Source: Acanthosepion lycidas (taxonomy: Eukaryota; Mollusca; Cephalopoda; Sepiida; Sepiidae). Taken from it: 64,000 bases of DNA. Positions 1-12,005 of the stretch are shown piece after piece. Made by a program: the position numbers and the translations under genes. How positions within the stretch are numbered: the first letter of the stretch is position 1; each line of letters starts with the position of its first letter. The stretch spans positions 50,240,564 to 50,304,563 of the forward strand of contig OZ010599.1 of NCBI GenBank assembly GCA_963932145.1, given 5' to 3'. The notes below the pieces were generated by a model. That model searched no databases. It saw only the letters and a list, made by a program, of their open reading frames with translations, and was not told the DNA's origin.

Positions 1-3000
1 ACAATAATGTAAAATTCACTTTTAGTAAACAAAAATGCTTTGGCTCAGTACAGATACATAGCTGATATTCAGCACCCACAATTCAGCATGGCTGCTTGAT
101 TAATGATTCTGCTGAAGAAAGCAAGATTAAGAATCTAGAAATTTGGTCATGATTAAAAGATATACTGAATCAGCTCCATCTCCTTGCAGGATAAATGTGG
201 AATGATTCTACCAATCTACTTACCAAATCAAAATTGCTATTGATATTCTAGTTTTAAAAACTGTTGGTTACTTCAGCATTATGAAACTAATTAATCTAAA
301 CTTACTATATACCAATATCCTCACCTGTTTTTTTTGTTTTTTTTTATTATGGTGTTAAGACCTATTGAAATAAAGCTTCATTTATTGCTTATGAATGAGA
401 TCATATAGTTTTAATCACTAGTTTCTTTGAATGAATGTTTTTCGATGTAAAGCCCCTACAAATAACCCAGAAGAAAACAAGTACTTCACTGTAAATTTCA
501 AAATGAACTTAATTCAAATGATTTTGCTGCTGTTACCATGATCAGTGTGCTCTTAATTATCACTAGATTCTCATAATCAAATATACATATTAGAAAAGCC
601 ACTCACAATCTCACTGGAAAAAAGTAGATAAATCTACACTTTTAAACTGATCTGCATAACTTTATAAAAACACTTTCTTTCAAATAAAGAAGATATTTAG
701 TTTTTGATATATTTTTTTAATCTTCCATTACAAGAATGTTTTATATTTTCAATACAAGTTATTTTTGGTTAAGATTTAGTTTGGATGTCTAAGTAAATTT
801 TTCTTAAAATAGATGCAGAAGTAAATAGGAATTGAAAGGCAAACATTATAGAAATTGATTTCCTTGGTGTATATTTAAGAATAGTGATGATAGATTTGTG
901 CAATTGTAAGGACAGATTTGAAGTCTAGTCTTCAATTCTGACTTGGTTGTTCAGCTATTTCATTTGATTTCTGTACTTTTCTGATCTTCCAGATCCCAAA
1001 CGTCATACAGAATGCTATATCTCTCTTCACTTCATTGATTCTTCCATTAGCTTTTGCTTGTATTAGCAAATTTATTTTGGTATTCAGAAACAACAATGAT
1101 TAAAAAAGAACAGAACTTTCCAATAATACTCACATTTAGATTATTGCATTACAGTATTTTCATTATTACACTTTCATGATGAAATTTGATAAGTTTATTT
1201 ATATTTTTGTTACTTTTCATCATATCTTCAGCTAATGCATTCTTTGGCCTTTAAAGTAAACAGTGTGTGATCAAAATGAAGTAGTTTTCAACAAAACTTA
1301 CAAATATTATTAATGAACAAAGAATATTCACAGCAAAATTGAAAGAGATTATATAGAATGACTGCTATACAAAAATCTTGAAAACTTTTACACTCTAATT
1401 GTTAAGATATTGTCTATGAAAGACAAGTTCTCAAAATGTTATGAGCTTGAATTTTATCAGAAGTTACTTTATTTTAATTTCATGCTTTAACTGCCAAGAA
1501 AAGATGCATTAAAATGCAACAAAATAATACAGATAATTAATCACAAAAGTATGTCTAATAAAAATATGAGAGATGTTTTATAAATAACTGATGGGCAAAA
1601 ATTGACTGAAATTAAAACATTGTTTAAAGACAATGCAATAGGGATGGTATGTAATAGTTCTTGTAATAGCTAGAACATTGAATGTATGCATATTTGGTGT
1701 CGCAGCAAAGATGGCTGCAATGATATAACTGGTGACAGACATAGAGATGCAAAAGATAAGTGTCACAGAAGTGTGTATGAATCTACAGGATGTGTCTTCT
1801 GTAAGGTATTCACATTCATTAGAAACAAAAGACAATATGTGTTGAAACTTTGATTGAAGATGACAGACAACAAAAACTTTGTGATATAGCCATAGAACTT
1901 TATCTTCCAAATGAAATTATCCATGAAATGTTGGGATATTAGTGTCATATAACTTTACCCCAAAGCAAATGACTGAATAAAAATGTGGGCATTTTTTTAC
2001 AGCTTTTTAAATGGTATAAAGGAACTGATGGGGACTTTCTGAATTACATGATCATGAACTATGTTACCCCCTGGAGACAAAGGGTGTCATCCTGTTGTGT
2101 GGCATCACTACTCATGCCAGGCTGACAAAAGAATTACCTTAAGCAATATGGCTGGGATGTTTTACAATTTCTATCATATAGTTTTGACTTCAGATTATCT
2201 TGATTGGATCTCATAAAGAATATTTTTCTGGGAAGCAGTCATATACAGATGATGCAAGGCTGGCTCCAGTCACTTGTTACCACATTCTTTGAAGAAGGTA
2301 TTTATTTACTGATAAAACAAGAATATCAATCTGGATGATATGCAATTAACTTGCATGAAGTATAGTGCAGATAACATATGGACAATGTTTTATTTATATA
2401 CTAATAAACATGTCAGATTAGTAAATATTTATACCTTCAGAAACTCAAAAATGAATTAGTGGTAGTTTCTCCATTTTTTTTAATCATATTTTAGCCAATT
2501 CCTTCTTTGGTCATTAAATTAAAGTGTAGGGATTTGAAATAGGAAGTAACTCTGGACAAACCTCGAACTTGCATCTCATGCTTTAACAACAAAGCTGTCA
2601 TTTCTGTTAGCATCTATTCTGACTTTATTCCATATTGTATGTTGTCTACAACTTAGTAGTAGTAGTAATAGCACCAGCAAAAATATTGCTTTAAAATTCT
2701 GAAAAAATAGATAACCTAAAACTATGATGAAAAGCAATTTAACTTAGATGTACAAAGTAGTCAAGACAAAGAATTAACTCCTGTCAAGTTTAAAATTGTG
2801 TGTAACATCTATTTATTGTTACTACTGCCAGTGAGCATTAAATTTAAGATAGTGTTTTATTATTTGGTTGGTAATCAACAGTATAGTATAGAATAAATGG
2901 AAGAAAGAGATGTTAGTATAAATGATCACTCTGCCTAATCATGACAGCTTAATTAAGTTGCTGTAAATGAAAGATGAGCTTCTCAGGTATGAGATTGCAA

Positions 3001-3460
3001 GCTTGAGTCTCATCTGAAGCTTCATTTTTACAATGAATTCCGGCAGTTTAATTTCATCAACCCAAAATAGATTGACTAAAAACTTGATAAGAAGCAACAG
3101 AAAGAATAAACTAATTAAAGCTAATAATAGAAATATGTATAATAATGAAAAACATTCTGGTCCAAATCTTTCTCTCTGACTTTGATATTTCCAGAGACAG
3201 ATCAGATTAGCTGTTTGTTTGGATTATCAGATGTCATAGTTCAAGAAGGTTACTTTGTTTCCTTTTTATTCTCTCATTTCTCATACACCATGTGCTATCT
3301 TTGTATAAGTCTGAAACATCTACTGCATTAAAAATATTTGTAGACCTTTTGTCTTGAAGAATATTTGTATATGTATGCACATATATCAATATGTGTGTGT
3401 GTATACAGTTATAGTGACTTTTGCATGTCTGATCAGGTTTGCTTCTATAGTAATGTGTTT

Positions 3461-3463
<3 letters not shown>
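1..3463. other. AT-rich non-coding DNA
   Basis: No exon, RNA gene or recognisable transposase could be supported on either strand. Open frames here are short and have no recognisable motif. The stretch around 2030-2290 is somewhat less AT-rich and may be an old repeat, but nothing identifies it. Confidence 0.5.
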
Positions 3464-3516
<53 letters not shown>

Positions 3517-3517
3517 T

Positions 3518-3577
<60 letters not shown>
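3464..3577. repeat. Compound microsatellite (AT)n-(CA)n-(AT)n-(GA)n
   Basis: Four pure dinucleotide tracts abut: TA to about 3512, CA to about 3533, TA to about 3554, then GA. Open frames through it are runs of Tyr-Ile or Arg-Glu and are artefacts of the repeat. Confidence 0.97.
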
Positions 3578-5921
3578 ATGTTTGTTTGTTCCATGCAAGT
3601 GTATTTAAGTAGACACATTGAAGAGACACATGGAAATAACATTATCAAGGAAAATAGTAATTTTTCATTAAATTAATGTGAATATATATTTGCACATTTT
3701 AAATGGAGTTATAAAAAGGCACAATAAAAAATATTACATCTATAGTGCATTATGTAACTACATAAGTTCATCAATGTTTGCAGCCTAATGATGAAAACGT
3801 GATTTTTTACACAAATATTTATTTTCAACACATACTCTTATCTTATTGCTGTACTTATTGCAACACTTCTCTATAACTCAGATAGACCAAAAACACAAAA
3901 TGAAATTTCCAGATTAAAATTCAGTTAATAACTGTGCAAGGCTACCGACTCACTGATTCCTTTGAAATCAGAAAGTCTGTAGCCTTACAATACTTAGGAG
4001 GGATAAAAAAAGTTCTTAGTCTAAGCCTCTTCCAAAAGTTTAAATGACTACATATCAGAATACTGAATTTGTTAAGTGAGTTACAAAAGGTAGAACTTTT
4101 CAGTAGCCCCTCATATATAGTTATAAAAATACTTTGAAAGGAAAATAAGGGTGCTTCAAAAATGTATACATAAAGACATGGAAATGTTTATTCTGCATTC
4201 TGAGATTGGCTAATATCATTACAGTTATTCAGTCAATTGAGCTCATCTTTTACCTGGAAAAATATCCCCTTCTTTTATATGGATTGTACACCAAGGAGAT
4301 CCAAAGAATCGATTGGCCAAAATATTGTTATAGCAGCAAAAAATAAAAGGTGAATTAGATATGTTTAATCTTCCATAGCAATCCAAATTGAAGTAGTTGT
4401 TTTCTACCCAGAAAATGAAATCAACCAACCAAGTTCAAATTTAAGTCTTAACAAATGATATTTGCTTTCATATAAAAAGCATTCATCTAATTCACTCTGT
4501 TCTCTTAGTGTCTTCTGTCTTATGACCAGTTATTTCAACATATTCTTTTTATTGGCAAGTTACAACAGCATATGAAAAGTTAATCATGTATTATCATAAT
4601 TTCTAGTCTATGCAAGAAGAGTATCCAGCTACTACATCCATTTTCAATCATTGCATATTAAGGACCTGTGTATTTAACTTTTGAATAATTGTTAATATGT
4701 GCATAGTGGAATGCAGAAATGTTAATGCAAAAAGATTAACATATGTTCACATTTTCATTCAAGTATGGCTGTATGAAAGTTGTGTGTTCAACTAACACTG
4801 CACTAGATTCATTGTAATAAAATGCTCTACACTATTTATCTTAATTTTTTGTTACTAGAGCTTATATTGCAATTTTTGTGTTGCTTTTTCTAGCACTCTT
4901 TATTCTAGTTCCTATATTGTATTTATTTCTATGGTTGGTCAGATCAGGAGATTTTTGTGGCCTAGCATATGTGCCTGAAGAAGGCCAGAGTGTACATGCC
5001 AAGTAATACCAGTTAATATTTTTCTTTCATACTTTTTTACTAACCATTGATTCCAAAAAAGGGATTAAACAAACAGGGTCAAACTGATCAAAAGCAATTA
5101 AATGATATATAGGAGCCTCAACCACTAAGTCAGCTAATGAAACATGATGGAACTACTTCAAAAATGGAAAAAGATATTAGTCAACTAAGATGACTATCCT
5201 TGCCATTATGGTGAGGATAAGTTCACATTGGATGACTCCAATAAAAGTCAAATAAAGGCAAAGTGAATACTGTATATCACTAATTTGTATCCTATATCAA
5301 GTTATTCATTATTTGACAGTGTCAAAAATTCATTTAAGAGTCAATGAAAATAAATCCATTTTGTTCTGGTATATATCAAATGAGCTTCAATGATATTATG
5401 ACATTTCATACTTGTTTATTATAAAAATTTTAAAAATTATAAATAACATCATTAAAGGAAAAACAGAGACAAAGAAAAATTAGATCATAAAAAGAAATTA
5501 ATGTATGAAAACAATAGATTATTTTCATGAGCCAAATAAATAACATGGTCTGTCTATACACTATTACTTGTTAATAGAAATTGGTATTTGAAATTAATAG
5601 ATATCTTATGATTGTCTGATTGTTTTGAGTTGTTTTTTTGCATGAAATAACTGTTGCACATAATTAACATTTTATACTTAATGATTACTTACAAAATACA
5701 AATTGCTCATTAGCATTATCTCAGGTTCAGCTAAACTTATCTCTAGTTTTATACCTTTTTTTTTTAAGCCATTGTATCATTTGATAAAGTGATTTCATAT
5801 AGCTAGTGTAGAGAGTAACATTATCCAGATTACTCTCTTCATTTTTCAAAATCTGTTCAGATGAATTATTTGAAACTAGAATGTAGCTGCCTAGCTTCTC
5901 TGTCTCTAATCTGGAGAATAT
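3578..5921. other. AT-rich non-coding DNA
   Basis: Apart from the stem-loop at 3938, nothing coding is visible. The open frame near 4243-4428 on the minus strand is only about 60 codons and has no motif. Confidence 0.45.
3938..3986. other. Near-perfect short stem-loop
   Basis: The arms pair in three blocks: AAGGCTAC with GTAGCCTT (8 bp), GACT with AGTC (4 bp) and CTGATT with AATCAG (6 bp). They are separated by a 1x1 mismatch and a small internal loop, and closed by a 7-nt loop. It is too short for a typical animal pre-miRNA, but each arm is about 21 nt. It could be a foldback remnant, a small structured RNA or chance. Confidence 0.45.
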
Positions 5922-6072
5922 GACTTACTCTATGACTGTTAGGGACTTTCTCTTATATGACTTTACTCTATGACAGTTAGGGACTTTCTCTTATATGACT
6001 TACTCTATGACAGTTAGGGACCCTCTCTTATCTATAAAGAGATACTTAGGGACCCTCTCTTATCTATAAATT
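5922..6072 (+). repeat. Minisatellite, about 38-bp unit
   Basis: The unit GACTTACTCTATGAC followed by AGTTAGGGACTTTCTCTTATAT occurs three times in tandem. The third copy has CCCTCTC instead of CTTTCTC. A shorter partial unit, AGGGACCCTCTCTTATCTATA, is then repeated once more at the right end, so the array grew by at least two duplication events. Confidence 0.9.
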
Positions 6073-8279
6073 TGATACTCACATTAAGTTTCATAATTCA
6101 CTTAATTATTGGAATACTTAGTAATATTGTTATTTAAACTTTTATTTTTTAGTTTTACTGTATGATTCTTACCAGTGTCTTGTCTGGAACAATCTTTCAG
6201 TCAGTTATGTGCTATATGCGATACGCACTTAGTTCCTTTTGATACATGACTGACAAGGTAGATTTTTTTCCTGCAATAGGTTGCCATTTCTTTCTATGGT
6301 AGACTAGTTGCCATCTAAGGCTATAAAACCTGGTCTGTCCTGCTATTTATCCATAACTGTGGGGGAGAAGAAGAGAATTCATACCTTTTCCAAGGGTATT
6401 AGCATGTAAGTGAATGTAATGGATTCAACTCAAATTCAAATTCACCTCTCCAATTCCTCAATCCAAGCTGCTATCCATTATTCCACCATATCTTTACTTG
6501 AACAATTTCAACTTCACTTGAACAAAACCTTAGTTTTCCCTTTAAAAAAATGTAAGTTTATTTTAAAAAAAAATAAAATTCTTTATTCTTATTCCATAAT
6601 AAAAGCCATATCAGTTATTATATTTTGTTGGTGTGAACTAAAACTAAATATGTTATGGACATTATGAAAACAGACTAAAAAGATTTCTTAGATTTCTGTT
6701 TGATGAAATTATGATTACATGTTTCAAATTAAATCAAAATCATTTTGTAAAATTCTGGTAAATAACAATAGCCATATGCATAAGAATTTGATTAGAATAA
6801 CAAGACTAAAATAAAAATTCCTTGACTGCTGTCTAATAAAGACCCAAAAATGTCAAGTTTCTGTTGAAATTAGAAACAAAGATCTATAAATATCAAAACT
6901 GCAAGCCTATTTCTGTTTGGAAGATGATGATAAGAGAAAAGCAAAGATAACTTCCTTTGCAATCTGTGAAGAAAAGCTGAACCATGTGAACATGTTCTCA
7001 AGGCATATGTTGTAACCTCTTTGCCAAAATCTGTCATTATTACCACAGATTGATGTCACTGTTACCACTTAATATATTCCTACAATAGTTTCTTCCCACC
7101 TTCCTCTCTGTATATTATGTTTTGAAGATAATGTTGACTTCTTCCAAGCACATTGATTAATTTCTTTGCTAAAAATCCTTGCTGATCATGTGTAAGTAAT
7201 TCCAAGAAAAGATAATTTGTCATTGAGAAAATGTTTGGGGGATGAAGCTTACTGGACTATACTAATTTTGATACAAACCCATTTTTATGGAGAATAAACC
7301 CACAATCAATAGTTTGAAAGACTAGATCATTGAAATGAATTCCTTCAGATTTTTTATTATATTTTTAACTGTAACTCAGAAAACTGTAAACATTATTACA
7401 TACAAATAAGAACACACTCAGTTTTCCTTCCAGTGTAAATAGTATAAAAATGCTATTTGTAATTTCAGATATTCAGTGGCATACTAATTTGATCCTAATT
7501 TTTTAATATCTTGTAAGCAATTGGGTATAGGTTTACTAAGAATATGAATAATGAAAATGAACAAATGTCATATATATAATGCATTCAAACTGAAAGCAGA
7601 TTGTGCTAGTTCTTGGAAAGATGTTTTTGTCACAATCCATATTTTAAAATATAGTTGACCTAAAATGTCTATCTAAATTTATGTAAATCTTGCATGTCAT
7701 CTCTCTCATGTGTAATTTTGTTTCAACAGTATCCATTAAGAAGAGTCTGAGTATTCTGTTGTTGTTTTTTTTATTTTCTTAGATGTAGCATTTTAATTAT
7801 TATTTTATTACAAGCTTTAGTCATTTCATTGTTTTTTTACAACATCCAGGTCACTAATTATTAAACAATATGAAATTGAAAATAAAATTATTTTCTATTT
7901 GTGTTTTGGAATCCCATCTTTCATTGATATCACCTTAACTAGTCAACAATCTGTAATTGTTCTGCAACATCTTCCTTTCCAAATCTCTGTTTTTCTCCAT
8001 TGTTATTTCTATAATTTCTAAAAGATTTTCACTATTATTTTTATTACTGCTTTTATTCCATTTCATTTTCACTCTTCTGTCATATTTTGATAAAAAACAA
8101 CAATAGGATACAGTAAAGTGTCATATTTTATTATTATATTTAGATATATTTTTTGCATTTAATAGTTCATTGAGAATATTAATACTAATAAACTTTTATT
8201 GGAAAGACTATCTATAAAAGGACATGTCTGAAGATTATTGGATTATAGGTGATTATATGATCATTTTTAAAAATGTTAA
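6073..8279. other. AT-rich non-coding DNA
   Basis: Nothing recognisable. The 85-codon frame at 6410-6667 has no motif, no splice context and composition typical of the surroundings. Confidence 0.45.
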
Positions 8280-9960
8280 GTTTTTAAATATTTTTAAACA
8301 ACCAAGCTTTTTAAAATGCACATCATATTTCATTTTCATCATTTTCTTTTACCGTTTTTCAGTATTTCTTTCTTTAATTTTTAAAAATTTTTTCTTAATA
8401 CCTCTTCTCTGTTTTCTATTTTTTCTTTCTCCAATTCTTATTCATTCTTCTTTTATTCCTCTTCCTTTTTTAATCTTTCTTTGATTTTCTTAGATTAATT
8501 CATACTTTCTTTCTTCAATTAAAATTATAAGTACTGCACATGGGGAACGGGGAGTTACTCAAGTATTGTTTACTCATTTTCTTAGGAAATGTTTTTATCA
8601 TCTTTTTTTTCTTGATGCTTTTCTTTGTCCTTTTTTTTTGATATTCTTCTTCATTCCATTATACATTAATATCTACTCTTCTTTCTTTTTTATCCTCTTT
8701 CTCTTCATCCTCCTATCTCCTTTTAACTTTCAATCATTTTTTCATTCTCTCTCTTTTCAGTTTCCCTGGTTTTCATTATTTCTTCTCTTTCTAATCCTCT
8801 TTTGCTTTGATTTTTGCCTGATTTCTGTAGAATGGTTATTGATCTGCTGGCTTTTAGAAATTTGCCAGTATTCTCTTGTAAAGAAAGAAAACCCTCTTTC
8901 CTCCAAGATGCTAATATTGCTTGTGCTAAAGCAGAAAGTCTTATACATTTTTCTTAGGTTAGAGTGTTGGTTGGGATGTTGTGTTTTTGTCATTTAATAC
9001 ACTTTCTGCAGCTACTCATTCTGAATGTACTTCTCTACAATTGAAAACAGGATAATTACCTATTTTTCCTTTAGCCTTTCTTTTTTTTCTAGTTTCCATC
9101 CTCCTCTATCTTCAATGAATTGATCAACTTTTAAGCTTCCATCAAGCATTCCAAAAATATTATCTCCCTTTTGCTAGTTTTTTTTTTTTTTTTTTTAAGA
9201 TATCTTTTCATCTCCTCTAGAGATGCAAGCAAATAAAGTCTGTGTCAGCCCCTCCAGTATTTATATTTTTCATATCTTGGAATTTTGCTCTAAGATCTTG
9301 CACTCCACTTCATCTATCACTGGTGTCAGCTCTATTTTTTTTATATTTTCTTTTCTCTGGTCTACTCCTCCAAAGAATTTTATCTTTTTTTTTCTTTCTA
9401 TCCCTCTGTACTAATTTCTTTTCCTTTCTCTCATTTTCTACTCCTTGCTTCTGTTTTTGCTTTTTACTTTCTTAACTTGCTTTTTATTTTTGTCTTTTTC
9501 TTGATCTTTTTACTTTTTTATGTATCTTATTCATTTTTATCTATTTTATCTTCTGTCCTTTCTCACTTTTCATTCGTGATTCTTTTTATTTAAATCTTTC
9601 TTGCACCTTCTTTTCTCTTTTTTTTTTTTTTCACTCTTATATATTTTTTCTCCTGTATTTTTCATTTACTTAATCCTTATGATTCTCTCAATCACTTCCT
9701 GTTTATTATTTACCTTCTACCCTAAGCCCTTTATTCTTTGCCTTTTCTTTTTCTTCTATTTTTGTCTTTTTTCTTTTCTTTTTCTTTTTGTTCACACACT
9801 TTTTCCTTCTCACACATCTTGTTTACTTTTTCATCTTTCATTTTTTTTTCTTATTTTTCCTTTCTATTCTCTTCTTTCCATAATTATAACTCCTCCACTA
9901 TCACTCTTACTCTCTTGCAAACTCTCTCTCTGGAGGAAATTGTTCCTCCTGGTGACAAGA
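8280..9960. repeat. Long pyrimidine-rich (T/C) low-complexity tract
   Basis: For about 1.7 kb the + strand is dominated by TTTCTTT, TCTTTT and CCTTTTT motifs with few purines, interrupted near 8850-9060 by more mixed sequence. The long open frames here (for example 8566-8997 and 9601-9975) encode only Phe/Leu/Ser/Ile-rich strings that follow from the base composition. It looks like a decayed polypyrimidine expansion rather than a gene. Confidence 0.8.
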
Positions 9961-11855
9961 AACAAACCTAAGTAATGAGGTTTGTTTCTATCATTCTGTT
10001 GGCTTTGCAGAGGCAAAATATTGATTGTCAGCTAGTATTTATTAGATGCAACTATTTGTCATATATTATCATTGAGATCAATAGTCATTGAAAGCCAGGC
10101 AAGTGAGTAACCAGCTTTCAAAGGATACTTTATAGGTCTATTCTCAGTGACCAGGTATTCATATTTTCTTCCATATCTTCATGGTTCATTTACAGGATTT
10201 TGCAAAACATTTTATGTGCAAATATTACCTATCAGTCTTTTATGGACTTCAGAAATTAGAAATGGATACTTAAAAAAAAAAAAAGAATAAAAATTACAAA
10301 ATAAAAAAATCCTCTTTTCTGCTTTATGAAACATGTATCTCTTCTTTAAAATACATTTACTTCTACTTTGATGTAAGATGCAAACTCAATATTTCAACTA
10401 AACAGTTAATGACATAAACTAAAAAAATTATACCCTACTTTCATACACATTGTTTATTTTCACTTTCTTTTGGAAAACATTTACTGTAGCATAAACTGTG
10501 AAGTATAATATATTTGTTTGTATTTCTTTTCAAGCAATCTATATTATATCATAATAGTGTATAATTACCTAGTTTTCTTCTAAAAGATAATATGATAAAA
10601 TACAATTTCTATTTTCACTCTTTTGGGAGATAATTTATATTTCATTATAACATTAAGTATAAACCTAGATTTTCTTATTCAGTAATCTTTAGTCTTGTAA
10701 TAGAGTGTAATATAATGATATTTTTAACTTTCTATAAGAATAGTTTTCTGATTTGTGAAAAATCAGGTTTGTTTATGTTTACTTATTACCAATAGGAAGT
10801 ATTGTACAAAACACCATTCTTATGTCTTGGATTTTTTTTTTTGAAGAATAAGATATACAGAATTACATAATTAACTAAAGTTAATTAAAGTTTAGATTGA
10901 TTTGCCAACAGTTTTTTGAAAACACTTTATTCCTGAATTTGGGTTGAATCACCATACGAGATTTATATTCATATCTAGAAGCATTTTATGAATACTTAAA
11001 ATAGATCAATCTCATTCTTTTTTTTCTTATATAAAGTTGTAATATTGAGGGCTGATATCTATAGGAGATTATATCAGATAGGACACAGTTCTGGTTTTGA
11101 ATGGATATACATATTTTATAATGATCTTACACTGCTCTTTCCAATAGGATATGGACATAAATGCTTCAGACAGACATAACACAAGGGAAAACAAAATATT
11201 TAGAAGAATTAACTCATTTTTTTGCCCCAAATGGCCATAACTACTTTTGGTCACCATTCCTTGATATACTGGGAGTTTAATTAAAATTTAGTTAAAAGTA
11301 CTTGACAAGAGAGTATATAAATTACTTTGGTTAAACATCCTCCAGTCAAAAGAATATTAATTTTGAAGATGCTTTTACTGCTCTACTAAATCGAATATAC
11401 TAAAATAGATGATTATAATATCATTTTTGGTTCAAATAATACTTTTGGTAGCTCTTAAAAATAAAATTAGGTTGTTCATGATTTCCTGTGATTGATACTA
11501 CAAGAATAATTTCCAAGGGATACCCATAACAGAAGGCAAGATACATATCATTGTCCCAGTAACATTGAACAGCCAGTAGTAATCAAAGACTATTGTTAAT
11601 CACAACTGAAGTGGACATTTGATCAGTCAGCATTACAAAAGAAAAACTATATTAAATCACTTCAGAAGTGTGGATCAAATATGCTAACAAAATTTAATCA
11701 TATTTAAGGTCAGTGATTTTCTCTTAGAAACATTTGATTTTCAGCCAACCCCAGCAGGCATTATCTATATCAATATTGAAGCCATCCAATGACAAAATGT
11801 CATATATCAGAAAATAAACAAATTGCTCTTTTATAGATATATTGGAGGTGATGTC
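9961..11855. other. AT-rich non-coding DNA
   Basis: No supported gene. This is the left flank of the young Gypsy element, and its composition contrasts sharply with that GC-richer element. Confidence 0.45.
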
Positions 11856-11860
11856 TCTAA

Positions 11861-12005
11861 TGTCGAACAATCACGTGATCAAGATAAACACTCAGTTGTG
11901 GAGCAAGCTGAGGTAAAGAGTAATCCAACCTTGAGGAAGAGAGCTATTTATGGTGCAATGGAGCATCTCATTGTGCTAAAGTGGGACAGTCCATTGCTTG
12001 GGCTG
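11861..12005 (-). repeat. Truncated 3' LTR of the young Gypsy element
   Basis: The 145 bp are identical to 15345-15489 of the complete LTR. At 12005/12006 the sequence jumps directly into pol. The last residues of the pol frame (PKQWTVPL and stop) are therefore read out of LTR sequence. About 171 bp of LTR are absent. Confidence 0.95.

Noticed and set aside
1578-1910. 110-codon minus-strand frame
   Set aside because: No domain, no splice or promoter context, and length expected by chance in a window of this size.
3354-3676. Overlapping open frames on both strands through the (AT)/(CA)/(GA) tracts
   Set aside because: Translations are dinucleotide-repeat artefacts (Tyr-Ile, His-Thr, Arg-Glu).
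8566-9975. Frames of 124-143 codons rich in Phe, Leu and Ser that resemble membrane proteins
   Set aside because: The hydrophobic composition follows from the T/C bias. There are no conserved motifs and frames overlap freely.
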